Shown here: positions 51,435-60,575 of the stretch, piece by piece
How positions within the stretch are numbered: position 1 is the stretch's first letter
How the letters are laid out: each line of letters starts with the position of its first letter
Source of the DNA: Chelatococcus reniformis
GTDB taxonomy: Bacteria > Pseudomonadota > Alphaproteobacteria > Rhizobiales > Beijerinckiaceae
Direction: 5' to 3'
DNA: 64,000 nucleotides
Assembly: GCF_014640075.1 (NCBI RefSeq)
Contig: NZ_BMGG01000007.1
Span: 62,001 to 126,000, forward strand
The notes under the pieces: model-generated
Databases searched by the model: none
The model's input: the letters and a program-made list of their open reading frames with translations, nothing else
Told to the model about the DNA's origin: nothing
Translations under genes and position numbers: made by a program

Positions 51435-53099
51435 ATGCAGGGCGCATCCGAAGCCGACTATGTCATCGTGGGCGCCGGCTCGGCCGGCTGCGTGCTGGCC
51501 AACCGACTGTCTGCCGACGGGACGACGAAGGTGGTGCTGCTCGAAGCGGGCGGCGATGACCGTCCCACCAAGGAGCCCAGCCAGTTCTGGTCGAACCTGA
51601 TGATCCACGTGCCGGTCGGCTATGCGCAAACCCTCAAGGATCCCAAGGTGAACTGGCTCTACACCACCGAGCCCGACCCGGGCACCGGCGGACGCGCCCA
51701 CGTATGGCCGCGCGGCAAGGTGCTGGGCGGCTCCTCGTCCATCAACGGGCTCATCTACATCCGTGGCCAGCACGCCGACTACGACGGCTGGCGTCAGCTC
51801 GGCTGCACAGGCTGGGGATGGGACGACGTGCGTCCTTACTTCAGACGCGCCCAACATCAGGAGCGAGGCGCCTGCGAGCACCACGCGATCGGCGGCCCGC
51901 TCAACGTCTCGGACGCAACCACCACCCACGAGGTCTCGGACGCGGCCCTGGCCGCCTGCGAACAGGCCGGGCTCTCGCACCGGGACGTCAACGCCGGTGA
52001 GCAGGAGGGCGTCTGCTACTACCAGCTCACGGTCAAGAACGGCCGGCGGTGCTCGGCGGCGGTCGCCTACCTGCACCCGGCCATGGCTCGCCCGAATCTC
52101 CGCCTCGAGACGCGGGCGCTGGCGAGCCGGGTCGTGTTCGAAGGGCGGCGGGCGGTCGGCGTCGAGTTCGTGCAGAACGGCGCGCGGCACGTGGTGCGGG
52201 CGCGGCGCGAGGTGATCCTGTCGGGCGGCGCGGTCAACTCGCCCCAGCTGCTGCAGCTCTCGGGCATCGGCCCCGCGGCGCTCCTGCAGCAGCACGGAAT
52301 CGCGGTGATCGCCGACCGGCCGGGCGTGGGGGAGAACCTGCAGGACCACTATGTCATCCCGATGCTGTACCGGCTGAAGCCCCATGTCGTCAGCGTGAAC
52401 GAGCTGTCGCGCGGTGCGCGCCTTGTCGGCGAGACGATCAAGTATCTGGTCTACCGCAAAGGATTGCTGACGCTCTCGGCGGCCCACATCGCCGCCTTCG
52501 TCAAGTCCCGCCCGGACCTGGCCGGCCCCGACATCCAGTTTCACATTCTCCCGGCCAGCATCGATACGGACAAGCTCGCCCAGGGCAAGATGACGCTGGA
52601 GCAGAAGCCGGGATTGACGATTGCCCCATGCCAGCTCAGGCCGGAAAGCCGCGGCTGGATCCGCATCAAATCTGCCGATCCGACGGTCCATCCGTCGATC
52701 TTCGCCAACTACCTGTCCGATCCGCTCGATCAGGAGGTCGCCGTCGCATCGCTGGAGTGGGGGCGGCGCATCGCCGGCCAGGCAGCGCTTGCTCCCTACA
52801 TCGATCACGAGCTCCTCCCGGGCGAACCAGCGGCCGGGCCCGAAGCTCTGCTTGCGTTCGCCCAGGCGGCGGGCACGACGATCTACCACCCGGTGGGGAC
52901 CTGCAAGATGGGCGAGGATCCGATGGCCGTGGTGGACGCGGAGCTGCGTGTCGGAGGGGTCGAGGGCTTGCGCGTGGTCGACGCTTCGGTAATGCCGCGC
53001 CTGGTGAGCGGCAACACGAACGCGCCGACGATCATGATCGCCGAAAAGGCGGCCGACATGATCTTGGGCCGTGTGCCGGCCGCGGCGGTCGCGGCCTGA
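51435..53099 (+). CDS. GMC-family FAD-dependent oxidoreductase (choline-dehydrogenase-like)
   Basis: The protein has 554 residues. The FAD dinucleotide motif is [18 protein letters not shown] at residues 8-25. The GMC signatures follow: [19 protein letters not shown] (about 95-113), [18 protein letters not shown] (about 260-277), and near the C-terminus [13 protein letters not shown] with the catalytic His, then [20 protein letters not shown]. These oxidise primary alcohols to aldehydes. GGGAGGGAGA lies before the ATG at 51435. There is no partner gene, so the substrate is unknown. Confidence 0.93.
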   Translation: MQGASEADYVIVGAGSAGCVLANRLSADGTTKVVLLEAGGDDRPTKEPSQFWSNLMIHVPVGYAQTLKDPKVNWLYTTEPDPGTGGRAHVWPRGKVLGGSSSINGLIYIRGQHADYDGWRQLGCTGWGWDDVRPYFRRAQHQERGACEHHAIGGPLNVSDATTTHEVSDAALAACEQAGLSHRDVNAGEQEGVCYYQLTVKNGRRCSAAVAYLHPAMARPNLRLETRALASRVVFEGRRAVGVEFVQNGARHVVRARREVILSGGAVNSPQLLQLSGIGPAALLQQHGIAVIADRPGVGENLQDHYVIPMLYRLKPHVVSVNELSRGARLVGETIKYLVYRKGLLTLSAAHIAAFVKSRPDLAGPDIQFHILPASIDTDKLAQGKMTLEQKPGLTIAPCQLRPESRGWIRIKSADPTVHPSIFANYLSDPLDQEVAVASLEWGRRIAGQAALAPYIDHELLPGEPAAGPEALLAFAQAAGTTIYHPVGTCKMGEDPMAVVDAELRVGGVEGLRVVDASVMPRLVSGNTNAPTIMIAEKAADMILGRVPAAAVAA

Positions 53100-53284
53100 C
53101 ACACGCAAGCCTGGGACGCCGGCACGGCGCCGGAGGCGGGGACCCTCGCCTTCGGCTGCCTCCGTCGCCCGCGACCGCCCCCGGCCATGCCGCGCCTTTG
53201 AGGGGGGACCCCGCACGATCGCCAAAAGTGCACTATCTATAGAGGCATGCCCCGGCGGCTGCACGCTTTGCCCAGGAGGTTCAC

Positions 53285-53488
53285 ATGCCCAATAGTTCCC
53301 TGACGATCGAGGAGCTCGACCAGCGCATCAGGGTCGTAAGGGAAAACCTCCGCGCACTGATCGAGCAGGCGGCGGCGTTCTCGGGCGCGGCGGACGAGGA
53401 CCTGATGTCGCGGCGCATCGCCGACCAGGAGGAGCAGCTCGAAGCGCTGACGCGGCAGCGCGACGAACTCGACGGATCGAAGACTTAA
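53285..53488 (+). CDS. Small coiled-coil protein
   Basis: The gene encodes 67 residues, nearly all helical with heptad-like spacing (IEELDQRIRVVRENLRALIE and RRIADQEEQLEALTRQRDEL). AGGAGG precedes the ATG at ideal distance. It may dimerise as a coiled coil. No family was recognised. Confidence 0.75.
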   Translation: MPNSSLTIEELDQRIRVVRENLRALIEQAAAFSGAADEDLMSRRIADQEEQLEALTRQRDELDGSKT

Positions 53489-53689
53489 GCCCGCGCCTCG
53501 GTCCGCCGCGGCAGGCCGGGAATTCGTTGCCCGGCGGGAGCCGGGTGCGAGGCCGCGGCCCAGGGATGCCGCCCGGCGGCCCGGCGCGTCTTAGACATAG
53601 GCAGCCGCCTGGCAGGCCCGGCCCACGTCGCTAGCGTTCGTCCGCGTTGGCGCGACAGGGCGGGAGAAGATCATTGCACTGCTCGGGCC

Positions 53690-53830
53690 CAAAGGCAGCC
53701 GGGCTGCTCGGCGCATCCTTGATCGGGGCCGTCTGGGTTCCTTCTATACGTTCGCGGCCCGAGTGGTTCGGCTATTCCCTTCTTCTACTGGTATCAGCTT
53801 GCCGCCCCGCCGTTCGTCCCGATAGGCGAA
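53690..53830 (+). pseudogene. Decayed DUF3311 membrane-protein gene
   Basis: One frame reads LLGASLIGAVWVPSI, RSRPEWFG, and the next reads IPFFYWYQLAAPP. Together they resemble DUF3311 proteins, whose pattern is LLWVPFYNR-EP-FGFPFFYWYQL. Getting from WFG to IPFF requires removing one T at about 53773. VPSIRSRPE is also one or two bases short. DUF3311 genes normally precede a sodium:solute symporter (MctP type); none follows here. Confidence 0.55.
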
Positions 53831-53932
53831 CACGGCGATTGTTTGTTCGTCGCGCGACGAGGACATCCGAGATCCGGGGCGGTACAGTGGGCTGCTGGCC
53901 GACAACGCTCGTGCCGCCCCGGGAGGATCCTC

Positions 53933-55327
53933 ATGGCAAGCTGGAGACCCGACCCTTCATTTTATCCTTCGCCGCGTATGGCGGCCAAGGCGAAGCCCGA
54001 GAGCCTGGCCTACGTGGCGGCCTTCGATCCCGACCGCAGCAAACCCGACGCCATCGCCGTGGTCGACGTGGATCCGGCGTCTGCCACCTACTCTCAGATC
54101 GTCGGCCAAGTCGATATGCCGAATACCGGCGACGAGCTGCATCACTTCGGCTGGAACGCCTGCTCGTCGTGCCTGTGCCCGAACGCGCCGCATCCCCATA
54201 TGGAGCGGCGCTATCTCGTCGTGCCGGGCCTGCGCTCATCGCGCCTGCACATCGTCGACACCAAGCCCGATCCCCGCAAGCCCAGCATCGTGAGGGTGAT
54301 CGAGCCGGAGGAGGTGGCCGAGAAAGCCGGCTACACGCGCCTCCACACCACCCATTGCGGCCCTGAGGGCATCTACGTCAACGCCCTCGGCAACGCCGAG
54401 GGCAAGGCGCCCGGCGGCATCTTCCTGCTCGATCCCGAGAGCTTCGACGTGCTCGGCCAGTGGGAGATGGATCGGGGCCCACAGCAGCTGGCCTATGACT
54501 TCTGGTGGCATCTGGGCCACGACACGATGATCACCAGCGAGTGGGGCACGCCCGACACCTTCGAGAACGGGCTGGTGCCGGAGGTGCTGCTCGGCAGCAA
54601 GTACGGCCGGCGCCTCCACTTCTGGGACCTGCACAAGCGCAAGCACATCCAGGAGATCGACTTCGGCGAGGAGCACCAGCTGGTGTTCGAACTGCGGCCG
54701 GCGCACGATCCCACCAAGGCCTACGGTTTCGTCGGCTGCGTCATCAGCCTGAAGGACCTGTCGGCCTCGATCTGGACCTGGTACCGGGACGGCGACAAGT
54801 GGGCCGTCAAGAAGGTGATCGAGATCCCGGCCGAGCCGGCCGATCCGAGCCTGCTGCCGCCGGTGCTGCAAGGCTTCAAGGCGGTCGCGCCGCTGGTCAC
54901 CGACATCGACCTGTCGATGGACGATCGCTTCCTCTACGTCTCCTGCTGGGGCACCGGCGACATGATCCAATACGACGTGTCGGATCCGTTCGCACCCAAG
55001 GAGACCGGGCGGGTGCGCATCGGCGGCATCGTCTCGCGGGCCGGCCATCCCGGCGCCAAGGCGGCCGCGCTCAATGGCGGCCCACAGATGGTCGAGATCA
55101 GCCGCGACGGCCGCCGGGTCTACTTCACCAACTCGCTCTACGGCGCCATCGACCCGCAATTCTACCCCGAGGGCATCGACGGCTGGATGGTCAAGCTCGA
55201 CGTGGGCGAGAACGGCGGCATCGCCTTCGACGACAAGTTCTTCGTCGACTGGCCGAAAGGCCATCGCCCGCATCAGGTGCGGCTAGAGGGAGGCGACTGC
55301 TCGTCCGATTCCTACTGCTATCCCTGA
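53933..55327 (+). CDS. SBP56-family selenium-binding protein (methanethiol oxidase type)
   Basis: The protein has 464 residues, nearly the full length of the family. The conserved HHFGWNACSSCLCPNAPHPH (from residue 70), HTTHCGPEGIYVNALGNAEG, WWHLGHDTMITSEWGTPDTF and ISRAGHPGAK-type residues are present; the conserved Cys and His residues are thought to bind copper. The bacterial homologue MtoX oxidises methanethiol to formaldehyde, H2S and H2O2. Relatives may bind selenium. GGGAGGATC precedes the ATG at 53933, which is chosen over the longer frame. The following membrane-protein gene starts 45 bp downstream. Confidence 0.9.
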   Translation: MASWRPDPSFYPSPRMAAKAKPESLAYVAAFDPDRSKPDAIAVVDVDPASATYSQIVGQVDMPNTGDELHHFGWNACSSCLCPNAPHPHMERRYLVVPGLRSSRLHIVDTKPDPRKPSIVRVIEPEEVAEKAGYTRLHTTHCGPEGIYVNALGNAEGKAPGGIFLLDPESFDVLGQWEMDRGPQQLAYDFWWHLGHDTMITSEWGTPDTFENGLVPEVLLGSKYGRRLHFWDLHKRKHIQEIDFGEEHQLVFELRPAHDPTKAYGFVGCVISLKDLSASIWTWYRDGDKWAVKKVIEIPAEPADPSLLPPVLQGFKAVAPLVTDIDLSMDDRFLYVSCWGTGDMIQYDVSDPFAPKETGRVRIGGIVSRAGHPGAKAAALNGGPQMVEISRDGRRVYFTNSLYGAIDPQFYPEGIDGWMVKLDVGENGGIAFDDKFFVDWPKGHRPHQVRLEGGDCSSDSYCYP

Positions 55328-55372
55328 TGCGCGCGCCGCCCGACCGCACGCGCCCGATCGCGGCAGCCTGAC

Positions 55373-55990
55373 ATGTCGCCCTGGCTGGTGCTCGCCGGCC
55401 TCGGCGTCTTCCACGGGCTCAACCCGGCCATGGGCTGGCTGTTCGCCGTGGCCCTCGGCCTGCACCGCGGCAGCCGGCGCGCCCTATGGCTGTCGCTGAT
55501 GCCGATCGCGCTGGGGCATGCGGCGTCCGTGGCCGTCGTCGTCGCCGCGGTGGTGGCGCTCGGCTTCGTCGTCGAGCTTCACTGGCTGAACCGGGCGGCC
55601 GGGTTGCTGCTCATCGGCTGGGCCACCTGGCAGGCGTTCGGCGGCCACCGCCACCGCGTGCGCGTGGGCATGCAGACCGGGCTCGCCGGGCTCGGCCTCT
55701 GGTCCTTCCTGATGGCGACCGGCCACGGCGCGGGCCTGATGCTGATCCCGGTGGTCATCCCCCTGTGCCTGGCCGCAGCGCCGGCGCAGGAGCTGACCGC
55801 GCAAGGCTCGCTGCCGCTGGCGCTGGCGGCCGTGGGCGTGCATACGGCGGCGATGCTGGTGACCATCGCGGTGGTGGCGACCGCCGTCTACGAGTGGATC
55901 GGGCTCGCCTTCCTGCGGCGTGGCTGGATCAATCTCGACTATCTCTGGATCACCGCCTTGGCGGCGAGCGGCCTCATCCTCATGATATGA
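55373..55990 (+). CDS. Six-helix membrane protein following SBP56, unknown function
   Basis: The protein has 205 residues and about six membrane helices: GVFHGLNPAMGWLFAVALGL at the start, SLMPIALGHAASVAVVVAAV, WSFLMATGHGAGLMLIPVVI and others. The His-containing helices (FHGLNPAMG, ALGHA, ATGHGAG) resemble transporters that handle metal ions or small neutral solutes. It sits between SBP56 and AMP nucleosidase in one direction. A link to copper supply or product export of SBP56 is inference. The next gene starts 4 bp after its stop. Confidence 0.75.
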   Translation: MSPWLVLAGLGVFHGLNPAMGWLFAVALGLHRGSRRALWLSLMPIALGHAASVAVVVAAVVALGFVVELHWLNRAAGLLLIGWATWQAFGGHRHRVRVGMQTGLAGLGLWSFLMATGHGAGLMLIPVVIPLCLAAAPAQELTAQGSLPLALAAVGVHTAAMLVTIAVVATAVYEWIGLAFLRRGWINLDYLWITALAASGLILMI

Positions 55991-55994
55991 GAGC

Positions 55995-57464
55995 ATGACA
56001 CACGACACGGACTTCGCCGCGGCGGCCACGGCACGGGAGGCGGTGGAGCGGCTGGCGGCGCTCTACACGCAGGCGACCGGCACGCTGCGCCAGGCGCTCG
56101 ATGGCTACCTCTCATCCCGCCGCCTGCCGAGCCCGCAGGAGCAGGCCCTGTTTCGCTATCCGGCGCTGCGCGTCACCTATCATCCCCAGGGGCTGATGCC
56201 GACGTCGCCGCGCTCCTACGCCAAGTTCCAGGGGCCGGGCGTCTATGTGACGACCGTCACTCACCCGCAGACCTTCCGCAACTATCTGGAGCAGCAGCTG
56301 ACCCTGCTCATGGGCGACTACGGTGCCACCGTGGAGGTCGGGCTGTCGCGGCAGGACATTCCCTATCCCTACGTGGTCGAGCGCGGCGACGAGTTCGGCG
56401 GCTCGGGGGTGACGGCGGCCGAGCTCGCCCGCTATTTCCCGACGCCGCTCCTGGCGGAGGTGGGCGATGAGATCGCCGACGGCTCCTGGGACATCATCCC
56501 CGGCCGGCCCTTGCCGCTGGCCCTGTTCGATGCCGTGCGCGTCGACTTCTCGCTCAAGCGCCTGGTCCATTACACCGGCAGCGACTGGCGCTTCGTGCAG
56601 CCGTGGATCATGCTCACCAACTACCACCGCTACGTCGACCAGTTCGTGCGCCACGGGCTGGCCGAGCTGCAAAAGGGCGGGCGGTTCACCAGCCTCGTGC
56701 TGCCCGGCAACACGGTGATCGACCGCTCCATGTCGGAGGCCGAAGGCATGCAGCGCATCGCCGGCGTCGCCTGGCACCGCTTCCAGATGCCCGCCTATCA
56801 CCTCAGGGCGGAGGACGGCCACGGCGTCACCCTGGTCAACATCGGCGTCGGCCCCGCCAACGCCAAGAACATCACCGACCACCTGGCGGTGCTGCGGCCA
56901 CACTGCTGGCTGATGATCGGCCATTGTGGGGGCCTGCGGCAGTCGCAGACCATCGGCGACTACGTGCTCGCCCACGCCTACCTCCGCCGCGACGGCGTGC
57001 TCGACAGCGCCGTGCCGACCGACATTCCCATTCCGGCCCTGGCCGAAGTGCAGGTAGCCTTGCAGGAGGCGGCGGCCGAGGTCACAGGGGAGGCCGGCGT
57101 CTCCCTGAAGCGGCGGCTGCGAACCGGCACCGTGCTCACCTACGACGACCGCAATTGGGAGCTGCGCTGGAGCCAGGAGCGGCGGCGCATCAACCTGTCG
57201 CGCGCCATCGCCGTCGACATGGAGAGCGGCACCATCGCAGCTCAAGGCTATCGGCTCCGCGTGCCTTACGGCACGCTGCTCTGCGTCTCCGACAAGCCGC
57301 TGCACGGCGAGATCAAGCTGCCCGGTGCCGCCAGCGCCTTCTACGAGCGGGCGGTGGAGGAGCACATGACCATCGGGCTCGCCGCGCTCAACCTGCTGCG
57401 CAGCCGGCTCGACCAGATGCATTCGCGCAAGCTCAGAAGCTTCGACGAGCCGCCGTTCCGGTAG
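55995..57464 (+). CDS. amn: AMP nucleosidase
   Basis: The protein has 489 residues, the usual length. The N-terminal AMP-nucleosidase-specific domain (YPALRVTYHPQGLMPTSPRS, SYAKFQGPGVYVTTVTHPQT) is followed by a purine nucleoside phosphorylase-like catalytic domain. LVNIGVGPANAKNITDHLAV, LMIGHCGGLRQSQTIGDYVL and AIAVDMESGTIAAQGY match that family. It cleaves AMP to adenine and ribose 5-phosphate. The start is ATG at 55995. It may be cotranscribed with the two genes before it. Confidence 0.94.
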   Translation: MTHDTDFAAAATAREAVERLAALYTQATGTLRQALDGYLSSRRLPSPQEQALFRYPALRVTYHPQGLMPTSPRSYAKFQGPGVYVTTVTHPQTFRNYLEQQLTLLMGDYGATVEVGLSRQDIPYPYVVERGDEFGGSGVTAAELARYFPTPLLAEVGDEIADGSWDIIPGRPLPLALFDAVRVDFSLKRLVHYTGSDWRFVQPWIMLTNYHRYVDQFVRHGLAELQKGGRFTSLVLPGNTVIDRSMSEAEGMQRIAGVAWHRFQMPAYHLRAEDGHGVTLVNIGVGPANAKNITDHLAVLRPHCWLMIGHCGGLRQSQTIGDYVLAHAYLRRDGVLDSAVPTDIPIPALAEVQVALQEAAAEVTGEAGVSLKRRLRTGTVLTYDDRNWELRWSQERRRINLSRAIAVDMESGTIAAQGYRLRVPYGTLLCVSDKPLHGEIKLPGAASAFYERAVEEHMTIGLAALNLLRSRLDQMHSRKLRSFDEPPFR

Positions 57465-57654
57465 ACGTCGGTCCGGGCGTCGCGAGGCGAGGCCGGGACG
57501 GGCCCCCGCCGGCAGATCGTCCGCGGCCGCCGGCCCCCAGCGCCGCTGTTTGCATTCGGAAATAATTCGTCATGCGTTTGCACACGAGCGCCACCCGCCG
57601 GCCCGCCCCACCAGTGACAGGAGGAAGCGAAGACAACCAGGCCGGGGATCGCGG

Positions 57655-57942
57655 ATGGCGACGACGGGGAGGGGGCTCGCTCTGGTCACCAGGCGCGCCA
57701 TCGTGATCGCGGCCGCCGTCCTCCTCTGGATCGGGCCTTTCATCTTCACGGTGGCCCGCCGCTCGTCCGGGATGCCGCAGCCGACGGGCGCCGCGCCGGC
57801 GCGCGCCCTGGCGGACGCCTTCCTATCCGACGACATCGCACGCAGCCGCGGGCAGCCGGCGCTCCTCGCGCGGCTGATCGCTGCGGGCAAGGCGGCGATC
57901 GCGTGGCGGGTGGAGCGATCGCCCCATATATCCCGGCGGTAG
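57655..57942 (+). CDS. Possible small membrane-anchored protein
   Basis: From the ATG at 57655 the frame gives 95 residues with one membrane helix near the start (AIVIAAAVLLWIGPFIFTVA) and an Ala/Arg-rich remainder. GGGGATC precedes the start. The next gene starts 11 bp after its stop, which fits cotranscription. No family was recognised, and translation is not certain. Confidence 0.5.
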   Translation: MATTGRGLALVTRRAIVIAAAVLLWIGPFIFTVARRSSGMPQPTGAAPARALADAFLSDDIARSRGQPALLARLIAAGKAAIAWRVERSPHISRR

Positions 57943-57953
57943 GGAGAACCGCC

Positions 57954-58190
57954 ATGGGCATCAAAGTCATCGCCGCCGCGGCAACGCTCGCGCTTGCGGC
58001 CCAGGTCGCCGCCGCGGAGCCGGCCCCCGGCCGTCAGCGCCAGCCCGACGCCGCCGCTGCCCACCGGCAGGCGCGAGCCGGCGGCGAGATCTGTCCGCGC
58101 ATCTGCCCGCGGGACACCACGCCGTGTGATCCGATCAGCTTCAAGATCGCGGACGGCCGCTGCAACCCGATGGCCGTCACCGGGCCGTAG
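57954..58190 (+). CDS. Small secreted Cys-containing protein
   Basis: The gene encodes 78 residues. A signal peptide ends about AAAE (residue 22). The mature part has four cysteines in ICPRICPRDTTPCDPISF and RCNPMAV, which could form two disulfides. TAGGGAGAA precedes the ATG at 57954. Its TAG stop is the first three bases of a repeat-A copy, so the original 3' end may have been changed. Confidence 0.7.
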   Translation: MGIKVIAAAATLALAAQVAAAEPAPGRQRQPDAAAAHRQARAGGEICPRICPRDTTPCDPISFKIADGRCNPMAVTGP

Positions 58191-58293
58191 TGCATTTCCG
58201 CGTTTTCTTCGAATCGCCGGAATGCTCTATCTGTTTGATTTGCCGCGTTTTCTTCACGCGAACCGGCGTCCACTTCGCTCAAAAACGCTCTAG
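58187..58293 (+). repeat. Dispersed palindromic repeat A, copy 3
   Basis: It matches the copy at 39968-40073 over its full length with a few changes (GTAGTGCATTTCCGCG opening, AATCGCCGGAATGCTCTATC, CTCAAAAACGCTCTAG end). Its TAG at 58188-58190 is the stop codon of the preceding gene. Confidence 0.88.
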
Positions 58294-58395
58294 GCGAGCC
58301 CCGATCGCCGTCGTCAGGCTCGCCTGCCAAGAGGAAAAATGGCCAAGGTCGATCGGGGCGGGGCTCTGCGCCCCGCCCCGATCGGCGCAAGGTGC

Positions 58396-59562
58396 TTACC
58401 GCAGGCGCTCGAGCACGCTCACGTAGTTGGCGACGGCGGCGCCACCCATGTTGAAGATGCCGGCCAGCTTGGCATTGGGGATCTGGATGCCGCCGGCCTC
58501 GCCCGTCAGCTGCATGGCGCTCAGCGCGTGCATGGAGACGCCGGTGGCGCCGATGGGATGGCCCTTGGCCTTGAGCCCGCCTGAGGGGTTGACCGGCAGC
58601 TTGCCGTCCTTCTGCGTCCAGCCCTCGGCGACGGCGCGGGCGCCCTGGCCCTCCGGCGTGAGGCCCATGGCCTCGTATTCGATGAGCTCGGCGATGGTGA
58701 AGCAGTCGTGCGTCTCGACGAAGGAGAGGTCGCTGAGCGCCACGCCGGCCTTGGCCAGCGCCTGCTGCCAGGCCTCGGTGCAGCCTTCGAACTTCAGGAT
58801 GTCGCGCTTCGACATGGGCAGGAAGTCCTGGGCATGGCCGGTGCCCCGGAAGACGACGGCGCGCGGCATCTTGAGCGCCGTGTCGACGTCGGCGATCACC
58901 ACCGCGGCGGCGCCGTCCGACACCAACGAGCAGTCGGTGCGCTTCAAGGGGCCGGCGACGAAGGGGTTCTTGTCGCTCTCCTGGCGGCAGAAGTCGTAGC
59001 CGAAGTCCTTGCGCATCTGCGCATAGGGGTTGTCGACGCCGTTCTTGTGGTTCTTGGCAGCGATCATCGCGAGGGCGTCGGACTGGTCGCCGTGGCGCTG
59101 GAAGTAGGCGTCGGCGATCTTGCCGAAGACGCCGGCGAAGCCGCCTTGGATCTCGCTATCCTCCTTGAGGTAGGAGGCGCGCAGCAGGTTCTGGCCGATC
59201 TGCGGGCCGGGCGTGGTGGTCATCTGCTCGACGCCGACGACGAGGACGATGCGGCCGGCCTTGGCCTCGATGGTGCGGATGGCCTGGTGCACGGCGGCGG
59301 AGCCGGTGGCGCAGGCGTTCTCGACGCGCAGCGCCGGCTTGAAGCGGAGCCGGTCATCCGCCTGCAGCACCAGCGACGCGGTGAAGTCCTGGGCCGAGAA
59401 GCCGGCGTTGAAGTGGCCGAGCACGATCTCGTCGACCTCCTTGGGGCCGATGCCGGCGTGCTCCATGGCCTCGTTCGCCACCCGCACGACCAGGCTTTCG
59501 ACGGTCTCGGTGTCGAACTTGCCGAAGGGCGTGTGGGCCCATCCTACGATCGCTGCGGTCAT
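58396..59562 (-). CDS. Thiolase-family acyltransferase (acetyl-CoA acetyltransferase type)
   Basis: The protein has 388 residues. The active-site nucleophile is Cys84 in RVENACATGSAAVHQAI. The second half has VETHDCFTIAELIEYEAMG and the GHPIGATGVSMHAL block with the conserved His. The order and spacing suit SCP2-type/acetyl-CoA acetyltransferase-like thiolases. It probably cleaves or forms 3-ketoacyl-CoA. AGCGAGGAG precedes the ATG at 59562. No partner gene (OB-fold DUF35) is nearby. Confidence 0.92.
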   Translation of the reverse strand: MTAAIVGWAHTPFGKFDTETVESLVVRVANEAMEHAGIGPKEVDEIVLGHFNAGFSAQDFTASLVLQADDRLRFKPALRVENACATGSAAVHQAIRTIEAKAGRIVLVVGVEQMTTTPGPQIGQNLLRASYLKEDSEIQGGFAGVFGKIADAYFQRHGDQSDALAMIAAKNHKNGVDNPYAQMRKDFGYDFCRQESDKNPFVAGPLKRTDCSLVSDGAAAVVIADVDTALKMPRAVVFRGTGHAQDFLPMSKRDILKFEGCTEAWQQALAKAGVALSDLSFVETHDCFTIAELIEYEAMGLTPEGQGARAVAEGWTQKDGKLPVNPSGGLKAKGHPIGATGVSMHALSAMQLTGEAGGIQIPNAKLAGIFNMGGAAVANYVSVLERLR

Positions 59563-59777
59563 GGTCTGCTCCTCGCTGCGGCCGCCGCGGCGGGCGGCCC
59601 CTGGACTCATTGTGTGGATACACGGTCGAGAGTTCAAGCGCACGATAATGCATGGGCGGCAAGGCTGGCTACCGGTTTCGCCATGGTGCGGCAAGCCACT
59701 CGGGGCACGTCCCCGCGGGGCCGAGATGGCGGGGGGAGCGCTGCGGCTTCGCCGCCGGATCCTCGCCGGGCCGGCGA

Positions 59778-60311
59778 TCACCCGTGGCCGGGCAGGGGGC
59801 CGGGCGGAGCCTGATCGAGCACGATCTGCATCAGCACCAGGTCGAGCCAGCGGCCGAACTTGGTGCCCACCTGCGGCATATAGGCGACCTGGCGGAAGCC
59901 CACGTCGGCGTGGAGCGCGATCGAGGCGGTGTTGCCGGCCTCGATGCCGGCGACCATCACATGCTTGCGGGCCTGCCGCGCACGGGCGATCAGTGAGGCC
60001 ATCAGGCCCCGGCCGATGCCGCGCCGGTGCTGGCCCGCCGCCACGTAGATGGAATCCTCGACGGTGTGGCGGTAGCCGGGCCAGACGCGGAAGTCGCCGA
60101 AGGTGGCAAAGCCCACCACCGTGTCCTCGATCTCGGCGACGAGCACCGGATAGCCGCGCCCCTGCCGCTCCCTGAGCCACGCCTCCCGTCCGGCGAGCGT
60201 GGACGGCTCCTCGGTCCACACCGCCGTCGTCTCCAGCACGCCGTAGTTGTAGATCAACAGAATGGCGCGCGCATCGGCGAGGTGCGCGTCGCGGATCAGC
60301 AGGGAGGACAT
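59778..60311 (-). CDS. GNAT-family N-acetyltransferase (phosphinothricin-acetyltransferase-like)
   Basis: The protein has 177 residues. The acetyl-CoA-binding motif A is YVAAGQHRRGIGRGLMASLI with the Q/RxxGxG/A pattern, preceded by FGDFRVWPGYRHTVEDSI and followed by EAGNTASIALHADVGFRQVA. This is the phosphinothricin/methionine-sulfoximine acetyltransferase branch. Members acetylate amino groups of small compounds such as toxins or amino-acid analogues. Its role here is unknown. Confidence 0.92.
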   Translation of the reverse strand: MSSLLIRDAHLADARAILLIYNYGVLETTAVWTEEPSTLAGREAWLRERQGRGYPVLVAEIEDTVVGFATFGDFRVWPGYRHTVEDSIYVAAGQHRRGIGRGLMASLIARARQARKHVMVAGIEAGNTASIALHADVGFRQVAYMPQVGTKFGRWLDLVLMQIVLDQAPPGPLPGHG

Positions 60312-60575
60312 GGCGAAAGAGCTCCGGCGCCGCGGGAAGCTGGTCAGGTCGCCTCCGCCTCCCTCCGCGTCGTGGGCCGGGCCACCCGGTCATCCATCTG
60401 CTGAGAAACGCGCCTCTCGGCCAGCACAGTTGATGTCACGTTGATTGCCGCGATGGCCGAACGGGTCAAGCCCGCACATCGGCTGTGGGTGGTGATGGCC
60501 TGGGCAAGCGGCCATCCCCCTTAAGATGCGTTGCGGCGGAGCCCGATCAATCCGCCGGGGGCAGGCCAATTCTCC

